DNA from: Galeopsis tetrahit | Taxonomy: Eukaryota; Streptophyta; Magnoliopsida; Lamiales; Lamiaceae | Direction: 5' to 3' | DNA length: 64,000 nt | NCBI GenBank assembly: GCA_963675135.1 | Contig: OY776131.1 | Location: forward strand, 34,061,381 to 34,125,380 | Shown here: positions 1 to 9,875 of the stretch, one piece after another | Position numbering within the stretch: position 1 is the stretch's first letter | Layout of the letters: each line of letters begins with the position of its first letter | Translations under genes and position numbers: made by a program | The notes under the pieces: generated by a model | The model's input: the letters and a program-made list of their open reading frames with translations, nothing else | What the model was told of the DNA's origin: nothing | Database searches by the model: none

Positions 1-319
1 ATGATCGAAGTTGTTCTGTTTTAATTTCTTTCATTTTTGTTCTCTTTTTCCACTTTTTCTTCAGGCGGCGTACCAGATTCAAGAAAATAGAGTGGTAGGT
101 GGAGGAGTTAGGGGAAGAGGTGATAAAGAGGGTGGTAGCCTGGTAGGCGAGACGGCGGCGCGGAATGATCGGAGATGAAGGAAAGTGGCCGGAAACTCTT
201 CTTCCGCCGCCGTTCCTGCGTCGACGCCACCACCCTCATCAATCTCCACCACTCACACGCAATCCGTGATCTCGATTCTCTTCGACTCACCCAGATCCAA
301 AATAAGGGAGGCGGCCATT
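1..319. other. Possible gene edge, strand uncertain
   Basis: This GC-rich stretch stands out from the AT-rich DNA after it and is probably exonic, but the strand cannot be fixed. On the minus strand an ATG at 317-319 lies in a typical plant context (AACCCTAATGGCCGCC) and is followed after 25 bases by a GTGAGT donor-like site, so it could be the first exon of a gene leaving the window to the left. On the plus strand a pyrimidine tract ending in TTCTTCAG (about 57-64) could be a splice acceptor; an open frame of about 37 codons then runs to a TGA near 174-176, as in a last exon. No protein family is recognised in either reading. Confidence 0.3.
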
Positions 320-570
320 AGGGTTTTGTGAGAAATGAGAAATGACGTGAAATGAATTAAATTGAATTGAATGTCAAATTAGATTTAAATTCAAAAAAGG
401 AAAGAGAATTTGTAATTGGAAAGAGTTGAAAAATGGCAGAATTCGAATTATAATATATAGGGCATATTAGGAATTTTACAAGGTGTTTTGGTCTTAATTG
501 TTTTACTAGAAATTTTTGTCTTACTTTGTTTAAATCACTTAGGGATTGTCCTACTTTGTTAATAAACTCA
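320..570. other. AT-rich spacer, nothing recognised
   Basis: AT-rich sequence with short direct A/T tracts. No open frame, RNA gene or element ends were seen. Confidence 0.5.
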
Positions 571-815
571 ATTTTTAATATGTGTCGATTCCAATATTAT
601 ATGATATTGATTATTTTTTTAATACTCCCTCCGTCCCTGATTACTTGCACACTTTTCTTATTGGGACGTCCCAAAATTACTTGCACACTCTTAATATGGA
701 AATACTCCACAAAATTAATAATCTCACAACATAATTTTATTTTCAAATTTACCACTCATTTTTTCTATACATTTCACTTTACACATCATCAAATTACCTA
801 AGATACTCCTCATTT
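571..815. repeat. Segmental duplication copy A with a MITE
   Basis: About 245 bases that recur at 2986-3237 with only scattered differences. The shared part includes about 45 bases upstream of the MITE start (the TGATATTGATTATTTTTTTA context) as well as the MITE, so the two copies arose by duplication of a larger segment rather than by two independent MITE insertions. The MITE begins at 623 with TACTCCCTCCGTCC and lacks its matching right end. Confidence 0.7.
623..806 (+). mobile_element. Stowaway-like MITE, right end missing
   Basis: The left terminus TACTCCCTCCGTCC is the hallmark of Tc1/mariner (Stowaway-like) plant MITEs inserted at TA. Two internal ATTACTTGCACAC motifs are typical of this family. 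No inverted partner terminus follows, so the copy is truncated. Related copies lie at 3042-3449 and, inverted, at 4965-5238. Confidence 0.7.
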
Positions 816-816
816 T

Positions 817-1255
817 ATTAGTATAGTTTACTTTTTAATTATTCTTCTTTAATGCATCTATTGTTTTCCATACATCTGATTCCTTGATTGCATCTTCTCA
901 TTTGCTAGATCAAGTTTTTTTAAGGAATATTGAGATAATTTTATGTTTGTGTTTTCTCTAATTTTTAATTTTATTTTTTTAAAAAAAATTAGATAGTGTA
1001 ATTTTTTTATGTTTCTGTGTTCTCTAATTTTTTTTGTGTTCTGTTAATTTTTTTTTTAAGGGAGAGTTCAAGAAAGATAAGAAGAGAATGGGGGATAAGA
1101 GTTCAAGGCAGACATGTCCGGAAGAAGGCAGACATGTCCGGAAGAGTTACCACTTACAACTCCTAGGTTTGTTTGTTCTCTAATTTTATTAGATAATGTA
1201 ATTTTTGGGTTCTATAATTTTTTTTGGACAGTGTAATTTTTTGTATTCTTTAAAT
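817..1255. repeat. Direct repeat copy 1 of a roughly 400-bp unit
   Basis: Matches 1646-2041 along its length with small indels. Shared landmarks include TGATTGCATCTTCTCATTT, AAGGGAGAGTTCAAG and GGCAGACATGTCCGGAAG. In this copy the last motif is tandemly doubled at about 1104-1144; it is single in copy 2. No coding potential was recognised; short T-rich runs dominate. Confidence 0.7.
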
Positions 1256-1645
1256 CTTTAATTCATCTATTTCACAGTTTTCCCTCCTTCATCACATTGC
1301 TGCATTTTGAAATACTCTCCTCCCCTTAAAAGTCGCATATTATATTAAATCATTTTCTCTAATTTAAAAAAAAAATATCTGCATTTTAAAATTCTTTTCC
1401 TCTCTATCTTTTCAATAATAATAATAAAAAAAACCTCTCTTCCTTATTTCTTTTCTCTCCTCTCCCTCTTTTTTCGGTTTTCATCTCATTTTCATTTCTT
1501 AGTTTCTATTTTGGGAAATTCTCCTTCAATTTTTTTCTTCAACTACTGCATTCTTTTGAAATAAATGATCCAGTTTCAAAAGCCTGTCTTATCGGTACTC
1601 CTGACGCTTCTCCCCTCTGCTATTCTTCTTAAAAAAAATGTTGTT
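1256..1645. other. Spacer between direct repeats, no gene seen
   Basis: Pyrimidine-rich DNA with many CTCTC and TTTCTT tracts. No convincing reading frame, RNA gene or terminal inverted repeat. Confidence 0.5.
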
Positions 1646-2041
1646 ATTAGTATAGTTTACCTTTTAATTGTTCTTCCTTTTCTTTGATTGCATCTTCTCA
1701 TTTTCTAGATCAAGTTTTTTTAAGGAATATTGAGATAATTTTATTTTTATGTTTTTTCTAATTTTTAAATATTTATTTATTTTTTTAAAAAAAATTAGAT
1801 AGTGTAACTTTTTTGTGTTTATGTGTTCTCTAATTTTTTTTATGTTCTGTTAATTTTTTTTTTAAGGGAGAGTTCAAGAAAAATAAGAAGAGAATGGGGG
1901 ATAAAAGTTCAAGGCAGACATGTCCGGAAGAGTTACCACTTACAACTAGGTTTGTTTGTTCTCTAATTTTTTTATTAGATAATGTAATTTTTGGGTTCTA
2001 TAATTTTTTTTAGACAATGTAATTTTTTGTATTCTTTAAAT
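1646..2041. repeat. Direct repeat copy 2 of a roughly 400-bp unit
   Basis: Second copy of the unit at 817-1255, about 830 bases downstream in the same orientation. It carries one GGCAGACATGTCCGGAAG motif instead of two. The pair looks like an old local duplication. Confidence 0.7.
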
Positions 2042-2374
2042 TATGTATATTTTTGTGTTTTACTTCTTTCTTTTTTCTTCCGTTCTTGATAGAATTTTTC
2101 AAAAACTTTTGAAATACAGATAATTAAAGAAAGAGTTTCAATTTCTTATTAATTCTCCAACGTATGCATGTGGTATTCTTTAATTAATTTGTATTCATTT
2201 TACATATCAATTTTATTAGTATATCATTTTCTTTCTTATAAAACAATTTCTTTCTTTAAGGTAATTGGGTAATCTTTCATTCCTCCTACTAGAATTCTCC
2301 TTTAATTTATTTCAATTTAATTTACATTAAATTTTCTATGCAAATCTTAATATGTTTTGTGCATAATTAATTCA

Positions 2375-2811
2375 TCTATACTACTCAACCCTATCTCGAC
2401 TCGAAATTATCAACTTTCAGTTGCCCTAAATTAATTTAAATTCTTAATTTTTTTGAATCTACATTGAGTGTTATTTTTTTAGTGACCATACATATTTTGA
2501 GTAATGAGTTTTAGACCACTGGACCAAAATTATGACAGGGTGAAATTTTTGGTGTCATTTTTTTAACGGAAATGACACGATCTTTTAAACACATTACTAC
2601 TTATATAAACGGTTTGTTTACAAATTCATTTACTTATGATTTTTTCATACTTTTGTTGGTGGAGTTGGTTGTGAATCAAATATATTGAAGATTAATTTAT
2701 TTGAATATTAATTTGAAAATTAGATAAAAGTATTGTAAGAATATACAACATTTTTGCGTATGCATTGTACATTATTATATACTCCCGCGTAGTACGCGAG
2801 TCGTGCACTAG
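2375..2811 (+). mobile_element. Small non-autonomous Helitron (putative)
   Basis: The left end reads TCTATACTACTC, close to the 5' TC terminus of plant Helitrons, and is preceded by A at 2374. The right end carries a short stem-loop (CCCGCGT, AGT loop, ACGCGAG; one mismatch), then TCGTGCA and the terminal CTAG at 2808-2811, followed by T at 2812. TC start, hairpin, CTRR end and insertion between A and T are the structural hallmarks of Helitrons, which move by rolling-circle replication and leave no target duplication. At 437 bases it has no Rep/helicase gene and would depend on an autonomous partner. The hairpin mismatch and short length keep this tentative. Confidence 0.55.
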
Positions 2812-2985
2812 TTATGGTCTAAAACGGTGCTAATGACAGTTGTTAAGACCATGATATTGTTTTGTATAGGCCGGGCCCGGGCCCAGTGAGTATAAGACTG
2901 GACACTTTTATATAGGTCCAAAGATGGCCACGGTTATCCTCCCCCACCCCGGTTATCTTATTCTACTCTCATATTTCACCCTACT

Positions 2986-3237
2986 GAATTTTTAATATGT
3001 GTTGATTCCAATATTATATGATATTGATTATTTTTTTAATACTTTCTATGTCCCGTGATTACTTGCACACTTTTTTTATTGTGACGTCCCAAAATTACTT
3101 GCATACTCTTAATATGGAAATACACCATAAAATTAATAACTTCACAACATCATTTTATTTTCAAATTTGTCACTCATTTTTCATACATTTCACTTTACAC
3201 ATCATCAAATTACCTAAAATACTCATCTTTTATCTTA
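2986..3237. repeat. Segmental duplication copy B
   Basis: Counterpart of 571-815, about 2.4 kb away in the same orientation. The shared part covers the sequence upstream of the MITE and the left half of the MITE. Confidence 0.7.
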
Positions 3238-3449
3238 CATCATCAACCACTAAATTCACTTTTCTTAAACAACGTGCCTGTCAAACTATGCAAGTTATTT
3301 TGAGACCATCAACCACTAAATTCACTTTTCTTAAACAACGTGTCTGTCAAACTATGCAAGTTATTTTGAGACCATCAACCACTAAATTCACTTTTCTTAA
3401 ACAACGTGCCGGTCAAACTATGCAAATTATTTTGAGACGAAGGGAGTAT
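3042..3449 (+). mobile_element. Stowaway-like MITE with internal triplication
   Basis: Left end TACTTTCTATGTCCC (decayed from CTCCCTCCGTCCC) and right end GACGAAGGGAGTA form inverted termini flanked by TA. The right half contains three direct copies of a 66-bp unit (3241-3438). This creates a long open frame without protein-family features. Confidence 0.75.
3241..3438. repeat. 66-bp tandem repeat, three copies
   Basis: Copies start at 3241, 3307 and 3373 and differ at only a few bases. Each begins CATCAACCACTAAATTCAC. Because 66 is a multiple of three, the frame stays open across the array, which explains an otherwise meaningless open frame here. Confidence 0.9.
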
Positions 3450-3591
3450 GACACATTTCAATTATACATATAGTTGAATAAGATAAGAAACGAAAAAAGT
3501 GGATTAGTTGATTTCACACACCCCTCAAAAAGTGAACGATCACCACCGACCACCGATTCCCAAAAACGTCGTACCACCGTCGTCATCTTAT

Positions 3592-3733
3592 GGACAAATA
3601 TCAGTTTTTAAGTTTTAAGATTAATTGGTTTTTTTTTTCAATTAATTTTAGAGCTAATTTTGGGACAAATATCAGTTTTTAAGTTTTAAGATTAATTGAT
3701 TTTTTTTTCAATTAATTTTAGAGCTAATTTTGG
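3592..3733. repeat. 71-bp tandem duplication
   Basis: Two consecutive copies (starting 3592 and 3663) of a unit beginning GGACAAATATCAGTTTTTAAG, nearly identical. No coding content. Confidence 0.85.
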
Positions 3734-4964
3734 GTGAGACTGTTTCACAAAATGAGATCCGTGAGTAGTGTCTTCCTTAACCCTTATATAAAAAGTGATA
3801 ATGTTTGAGTAAAAAGTTTAAGTAAAAAGTAAGAGTCATTTTTATTAAAAACATTATCACTTTTTACTTCTACATGGTCACTTTTTTATAAATAATTTTT
3901 TTTTGAAAAGGAACAGTTATTTTACTCAAAATTTTAAAATATGAGTTAAAAAAATATACGGTCTCATACAAGTTTTTTCTTTAATTTTAATAGTGAAGTT
4001 CAACTTTGACATTGACTCTAAAATATTCAATTAGCAAAAAATTCAAATTCAATTAGCAAAAGTTTGTTAACAAATTAGACAAACTCAATTCCAACTTAGA
4101 AAGTTGGGACCTACTACATGTAGTTAGCGTGTCGTAGTGACTACCGTAATCAGTTAATTTAAGCTATTAAAAATATAATCTAAAGACTTAAATTTGATGA
4201 CATGTTACCTTTTGTATATTTTACGGTATGTATTCATCGTATGTGTCTTAATGTGTTATAAATTTGTATTTTCTATTAAATTAAATTAAATATATTATTG
4301 TAAAATTACGTTTTTATCCTTATACAATAAAATAATTTATTACATTTATTAATTTAATTAAAATATGTAATGTTAAAATTACACACTTACCCTTATACCC
4401 TTATGTTATTAATAAAATTAATAACAAAAAATAAATCAAATCAATTATTAACAAAAAAAATTAAATTAAAAAAAAAAAATTGGGGAGAAATAAGCCATTC
4501 TCAAAATTCTTAAGAATCGTGTTAGACTAATTGGAATTTGGGAAGAAAAAAACATAATTTCTAATTTAACTAATCTATTATTTAATTAAAATTTGTATTG
4601 ATTTATTTAATTTTTAAAATAATAATATTTGTATAAAGAAAGGGTAGAACAATAATTTTACTTAATATATATATATACATTAAAAATAGTTTAAATAAAA
4701 GAAGGGTAATATAGTAAATAACAAAATACAATTTAAAAAATGATATAGATAACTTAAACATGTATAACAGGTAGGAGGTCTTTACGACGCTACGTGGCGC
4801 TATTCAATAAAATGACTATATAGTCACTTTGTAAAATTTAACTACAGTTAGAATTACACTACAAAGTTTGTTAACAAGTTAAACAAACTTGGCTCATCAA
4901 GCAAGCTTATTAAAAAAATGATAAATATAATTATTAGTTAATTTATTTTTATTAAAAAGAATTA
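3734..4964. other. AT-rich spacer with a small hairpin
   Basis: No gene was recognised. An inverted repeat with 17-base arms lies at 3790-3806 and 3849-3865 (AAAAAGTGATAATGTTT and its complement). A 28-base motif beginning AAAGTTTGTTAACAA appears near 4059 and again near 4863. The rest is long A/T tracts. Confidence 0.5.
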
Positions 4965-5238
4965 TACTCCCTCCATCCCATCATTTTTTACACACTTTGA
5001 TCGTCACGATTTTTTTAAAAATGGAATAAAGTGATTGATGATGTAAGATAAATTAAGTGTATTTTAGTTGATTTGATGAGGTGTAAAGTAAAATGTACGT
5101 AAAAAAAATAGTGGTAATTTTAAAAATAAAATGATGTTGAAAGTATATTAATTTTGTAGGTATTTCCATATTAAGAGTATGTAAATAATTTTGGGACGTA
5201 CCAATAAAAAAAAATGGGCAAATGAAACGGAGTGAGTA
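4965..5238 (-). mobile_element. Stowaway-like MITE, complete
   Basis: Starts TACTCCCTCCATCCC and ends with inverted AACGGAGTGAGTA, flanked by TA. Internal sequence is the reverse complement of parts of the copy at 623-806, placing it in the same family. About 274 bases, no coding content. Confidence 0.8.
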
Positions 5239-5988
5239 AATTATTTGAGTTAAAAAAAAAAAACAAGTTTACAAACTCATTAACGGCCCTGCTAGTGCTG
5301 GCCAAAAGTTTTTGGCGAACTCATAAACGAGCATGTTCGCGAGCCTTTATACATGTTTATAAACAACCATGTTATATATTATAACAAGATAAATTATTGG
5401 ATGCATACATGCGCTTACTTGAATGGTAGGTTGTTGTTCAATTAAATTTTTAATTACAACATTAGAATCAAATTAAAATTATAGTTCAGTTACATCAATT
5501 AAACTATACAATTGAGTGTATGTAAAAATGACTCTTATAACAATCTCTTCCCAATAGTGAATAGGAGTATATGTTATTCAAATATATCATTATTCATACT
5601 CAATCCGTTCCACAATTATTTGCACGTACACTTTAATTTCTTTATTCGTCCATCTGACAATTATTTGTACATTTCAAAAAAAAAAAAAAAAGTTATTCAT
5701 AAACCATATCCCCACACTATTCATATATTTACATAAAATATTATACACTCAATTCAATCATTTATTATACTTTATTTATTAAAGTTTACAAAATTACATC
5801 CCTCATTCCAAAATATTACAGTAGACAATAATGTATATATATATATGCGTGTTAATAATATATATTCATTGTTGCCGCTCTTTACAAGAACCTACTACTA
5901 GTAAGTAAAATTCCAAATTTTACAAATCAAAATACCTAAAAAAAAAATAAAAAAATTTAAGTATAAATAATTTTTTAGAAAAATGAAA
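5239..5988. other. AT-rich spacer with a MITE fragment
   Basis: Contains a decayed MITE-like segment around 5597-5680 (CTCAATCCGTTCCACAATTA, then a second CAATTATTTG motif) without a convincing partner end, and a short (TA)n run near 5830. No gene other than the one ending at 5989. Confidence 0.5.
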
Positions 5989-6354
5989 TTAGAATTCTTC
6001 AGGTATGCTTTGTAGAGCAGGGCGCCATGAGGCCCGGTTTCTACCTTTGACGTGGCTGGCCGCTCGCAATAGCTGCCTCCGCCGCATCATATTCAGCCGC
6101 TGCTCAAACGGTACAGCCGCCGTATTCCGCCGCCCTAAACTCCCGCGGCCATCTCTAATCGCCTCCAAAACTTGCTTTAGATCTTGCTTCTTCACCCTTA
6201 TCTTCACTCGGCCATCCTCCGCAACTTCACCGCCGTATATTGCCTCCAGAATATTGTTGGTAACTGCAGCTTTCTGATTTCTTCCCGATCTCGAAAATCT
6301 CAACTCTCGTCTCTGCTGTGAATGATTCTCCTCTGTATTAATCTTCAATTCCAT
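5989..6354 (-). CDS. Small intronless protein of unknown function, 121 aa
   Basis: A complete open frame from ATG (6352-6354) to TAA (5989-5991) in a GC-rich island within AT-rich DNA, as expected for real coding sequence here. The protein is basic and soluble, with no signal peptide or membrane segment. Residues about 20-75 (RFSRSGRNQK through KKQDLKQVLEAIRDGRG) look like a small alpha/beta fold with an EDGRVKIRVKKQDL strand-turn-helix segment. The C-terminus WRPALQSIPEEF resembles the W-R/K-P-x-L-x-SI-x-E tail common in small plant DUF4228/PADRE-like proteins, but the N-terminal MGN of many of those is absent, so the family link is tentative. A TATA-like box lies about 40 bases upstream. 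Being intronless with clean ends supports a functional gene; its role is unknown. Confidence 0.75.
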   Translation of the reverse strand: MELKINTEENHSQQRRELRFSRSGRNQKAAVTNNILEAIYGGEVAEDGRVKIRVKKQDLKQVLEAIRDGRGSLGRRNTAAVPFEQRLNMMRRRQLLRAASHVKGRNRASWRPALQSIPEEF

Positions 6355-6391
6355 TTAGTTGATTTTTTCTCTCTCACAAGTTGTGTTATGC

Positions 6392-6402
6392 ATATATATA
6401 GT
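6392..6402 (-). promoter_or_regulatory. TATA-like box of the 121-aa gene
   Basis: On the minus strand CTATATATATG sits about 40-50 bases before the ATG at 6354. Its spacing would give a very short leader with a CT/GA-rich stretch between box and start codon. Confidence 0.5.
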
Positions 6403-6889
6403 TTTAATTTGTCAATGAATCATATATACCAAATATTTAAATTGGAATTGGAGGGTACAATTATTAATGTCCTTTGCGTGTGTGTTTGGGTACCTAATCA
6501 ATTAATTTGTATGAAATATAGTATTATAGTAATAAGGTTTTATGTGTGAAAGTGACTTAAGCTCACATGCAAACCCAAAATGCGCGCTAGTATGGCATCC
6601 ATCGAATAACGCGAATAAGGGTGTACCACGCGGATCTTCCTTCATATATTCTTATTTCATCTACCGTATTATATAGTATAATTCAATCACTAAAAATTTA
6701 ATTGAATAATTCAGAATATATTCAAATATTGTATACGTTCAATTATATGCTAACATTTATCATTTCTTTTAACACGGTTTTATAATAGTGTTTTATTTCG
6801 TATTTTACTATTTTTAATGTACATGCCATTAATAACACGTATCTGATAAAAGTAATTTATCACCTTTCATAATAGTAATTTCCGAGCAC
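6403..6889. other. Upstream spacer of the 121-aa gene
   Basis: AT-rich; presumably contains promoter elements of the divergent-pointing small gene. No other feature recognised. Confidence 0.4.
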
Positions 6890-6984
6890 CATCCCAGAAT
6901 ATCCGAGACCAAAGTGACTGAAATCAGCAACATGTCTCATCTTTCAAACGTCAAGGGGGAATCTCGAAACAAGCAAAGAAGAAG

Positions 6985-7268
6985 ATGGAAAGACAGAATT
7001 TCTCTCATTTCGTCAACAACATCCGGACGGTGGAGGACGAGGAATTTGAAGCAAGGAATTCGCATGGATTCTCCATCAAAGGGAACAAGGCCCAAATAAG
7101 CGATAGCAGGAAAGAAGAAGCACATAAAACGTGGAAAGTGGCAAAGGAAATTGGGGTAATTGCAAAAGAAGGCATCGAATCTATAATTTTAGGAAGATTG
7201 GAAAATACTAAAGATGGAACCGAGAAGAGTATCAGCGAAGGCAAGGAGCAGAACACCACAGTTGTTTA
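6985..7268 (+). pseudogene. LINE ORF1 C-terminal remnant
   Basis: Open frame of highly charged, Lys/Glu-rich residues (…KEEAHKTWKVAKEIG…) ending at TAA just before the ORF2 start at 7269, as expected for the tail of a plant LINE ORF1. The RNA-binding N-terminal part is missing because the element is 5'-truncated here. Function in the parent family: RNA-binding nucleocapsid-like protein. Confidence 0.5.
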
Positions 7269-7468
7269 ATGAAGGTACTCTCTTTTAACATAAGAGGCTT
7301 GGGGAGCAGGGTAAAGAGTAGGGAAATTATGGACCTTATCAAATCGCATAGGGTGGATGTGTGTTTTGTGCAAGAAACAAAGAAGGAGTTGTTTGAGGAA
7401 ATAATGGGTAGGGCAGTGTTGGGGCGGGGGAGCAAATTTTTATTGGGCTCACAGAGATGCGGAGCGGA
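7269..7468 (+). pseudogene. LINE ORF2 endonuclease, N-terminal part
   Basis: Begins MKVLSFNIRGLGS…, the first strand of the exonuclease-endonuclease-phosphatase fold, with the catalytic-metal motif VQETKK. In LINEs this domain nicks target DNA to prime reverse transcription. The frame is cut at 7468 by the CACTA element; the domain resumes at 9447. Confidence 0.85.
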
Positions 7469-7910
7469 CACTACAAAAAATGCTTAAATTAGAGACCAAA
7501 GTTTTGAGACCGTCATAAAACGGTCTCAAATAAAGACTGATTTGAGACCATTTTGAAAAAATTACGAATTTTGAGACCAATTTCATTTCAGTCTTTAATT
7601 TTATGTATTTAGACCGTTTAGAGACCGTATTGGCGGTCTCTAACCCGAAATTAAATTTCTGATTTTAAATTTTGTTTTGAGCATTAACGGTCTTTAATTG
7701 GTATTAAGAATTCCAATTCCCAAATTTTATTTTGACCGCCATTTTTGCCCGCTCATTTAGAGACCGTTTTGTGAATACGGTCTCTAACCCGTTTATAAAC
7801 CCGTTTGTAACCCGTCTATAAACCCTTGTTCATTTGTACCGGCTCTTTCACTTTCACCCTATGCAATTTCTCACGGCCCTCGCGATTCTCTCTTGCTCTC
7901 TTGCAGCGAC

Positions 7911-8544
7911 AAGAGCTGGCAAATTGGGCCGTCCGGCCCGGTCCATCTGGCCAAGCGATGTTCGTGAGTTGGGTCGGGCCGGCCCATGAATTTGTCAGGC
8001 CTATAAACTGTGAGCCCAACCTAGCCCGTCCTAGCCCACTAGACTAGCGGGCCAGCCCAGCCCAGCCCATGAAATTATATATATAAATGTTGTATTGGTC
8101 ACATACTCACATATAATTTTTATTTATACAAATAATAATAATTAAAAATATGCAATACTAAAGTATTAACTATACATAATTCATAAACGGTCATAATCAG
8201 TATAACATTACACTCTATAACAACTTCAAATAAAATTACAAATAATTCACAAGTTCAAATTTCAAAGTCAAAATAAAATAAAAACACCATAATATTTAAA
8301 TATAAAATACTTTACTTATTTTAATTATCTATTTGTTTAAAGAAAAAATATTGATCGGGCCAAACGGATTGTCCATGGGCCAGCGGGCCAAATTCAGCCT
8401 AGCCCATTAGGCCCACCAGTTCCATCGGGTCAGGCCAAATAGGCCCAGTTCTATATGGGCCTCTAATTTTAGAGCCCAACCCATACTATGTTTCGGATTG
8501 ACCGAGCTATAGCCCATCGGATCGGGCCCAAATTGCCGGCTCTA
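7911..8544. mobile_element. hAT-type MITE nested in the CACTA element
   Basis: Left end AGAGCTGGCAAATTGGGCC and right end GGGCCCAAATTGCCGGCTCT are inverted repeats of the plant hAT type (TAGAGCTGNCAA…). Flanking 8-bp duplications GCAGCGAC (7903-7910) and GCCGCGAT (8545-8552) agree at 6 of 8 positions, consistent with an older insertion. Its ends are rich in GGCC/GCCC tracts and its core is AT-rich. The same family occurs at 60234-60972. Confidence 0.8.
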
Positions 8545-8653
8545 GCCGCGATGAATCCAACTCCGTCCCTGTTCTTAAGAAGATATATCGCTGATGCCGC
8601 CTCTTCGCCGCCGCCTGTTGGTTATCAATCGTCTCCACCGAATTTAAGTTAAG
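8545..8653 (+). other. Exon-like segment inside the CACTA element
   Basis: After the hAT MITE the sequence has an ATG (8551) followed by a 33-codon open frame (MNPTPSLFLRRYIAD…) that ends in TAA directly before a consensus donor GGTAAGT. Without the MITE it would join an upstream leader (about 7845-7910). This could be the leader exon of the ancestral transposase gene or a captured host exon. No family recognised. Confidence 0.35.
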
Positions 8654-8915
8654 GTAAGTTTTGGGTTTTTCTATTTTGAGATTCTGTTTGAAAGAATTGG
8701 TACTAGAATATTAAAAGATGAGAAAAATAAATTGATGAGAAAAAATATTAGATGAGTATGAGATTAAATATAATAAAATTATAAATAAAATATAAGTGAT
8801 GTGATTGAGAAATGGAAGGAGAAGAGAAAAAAATAATATGAAAAAAAAAATTGATTGAAAAATTTATTGTGGAATTTATAGTGGGATGGAGAGAGTATAT
8901 ATAATAAAGAAATTA

Positions 8916-8920
<5 letters not shown>

Positions 8921-8946
<26 letters not shown>
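8921..8946. repeat. (TA)n microsatellite
   Basis: Thirteen TA units within the CACTA core. Confidence 0.95.
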
Positions 8947-8951
<5 letters not shown>

Positions 8952-9446
8952 TTTTAAAAATTACACAAGACAGTTACTTGTCAAAGTGGTGGGTGCCCAG
9001 TAATGGGCACCCATCCACCAAGACCAAATAAATGGTCATTTAAATAAAGTGGGTGTGGGTGGGTATGGGGGTCGGGTCGGGTGTGTGGGTTCGGGTCGGG
9101 TCAGGGCGGGTGTGGGTTCGATTCGGGTCAGGTGTGGGTTTAGTTCGGCCGCGTGAGTCGGGGTTCGATACCGGATGTGGCGGTCTCTAAGTTAAAGACC
9201 GTTTTGAGACCGTCTCAGGGCCCGAAAAAAGTTCGGGCCGACCAATTGTTTAAGACTGTTTGTAGACCGCTACAATTTAGAGACCTAAAAAAATCGGTCT
9301 ATAATTTGAGACCGATACATGAAAACGGTCTCAAAATATTTAAAACGAACCTAATAGTGACCAACCAAAAACGGTCTCTAATGCGTTTAGAGACCATTTT
9401 TACGGTCTCTAATTGGTTGTTAATTGAAGTGTTTTTTGTAGTGGGA

Positions 9447-9875
9447 GATCATGGGGCCATTTTAACGATATGGAACACCGATGTGTTCACAGCCGTGAGC
9501 AAATGGCACATGCAGGGGGCGGTTATGGTAAATGGTCTGTGGGGGAGTGAAAGATTAGAGTGTTGTTTGATCAATGTGTACGCCCCGTGCCCATTGTCGG
9601 AGAGAATATAATTATGGGATAGAATTAAAGGTGTGATCTCGCAATACCCCACAACTTGCATTTGTGTTAGGGGGGTTTAACTTTGTTAGAAGAAGCTCTG
9701 AAAGAGCCGGCAGACGAGCAGAATCAAACATGAGGGATGAAGAGGCTTTTAACTCGTTCATTTATGACTCCGGGATGCTTGACCTTCCTCTACATGGCCG
9801 AGCCTTTACGTGGTATAGGGTGGACGGATGTGTTCACAGCTCACGCTTCAGTTTTTGTAACTGGCAGTCCTTCGG
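9447..9875 (+). pseudogene. LINE ORF2 endonuclease, C-terminal part
   Basis: Resumes the domain interrupted at 7468: GAILTIWNTD, then VNVYAPCP, then GGFNFVRRSSER (counterpart of the GDFN motif with D lost to G) and LPLHGRAFTWYR. At least two frame changes occur. The fold's last motif (SDH) is absent because an internal deletion at about 9875 joins this part to the RT. Confidence 0.8.

Larger units (their letters stand above)
7469..9443. mobile_element. Non-autonomous CACTA (En/Spm) transposon
   Basis: Termini CACTACAAAAAA (7469-7480) and TTTTTTGTAGTG (9432-9443) are perfect inverted repeats of the CACTA superfamily. A 3-bp target duplication GGA flanks it (7466-7468 and 9444-9446). Subterminal zones (about 7490-7810 and 9180-9420) carry many copies of GAGACCGT / ACGGTCTC in both orientations, the usual transposase-binding arrangement. 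At 1975 bases it has no transposase domain. It contains an exon-like leader segment (8545-8653) and an hAT MITE (7911-8544). It interrupts a LINE endonuclease frame that continues on both sides. Confidence 0.95.

Noticed and set aside
3018..3473. 151-residue frame
   Set aside because: It is kept open by the 66-bp MITE triplication and has no protein-family features.
5512..5736. 74-residue frame
   Set aside because: AT-rich, low-complexity and overlapping a MITE fragment, with no homology features.
9153..9446. Frame running through the CACTA right end into the LINE
   Set aside because: The first part is translated subterminal repeat; only the part after 9446 is LINE endonuclease.
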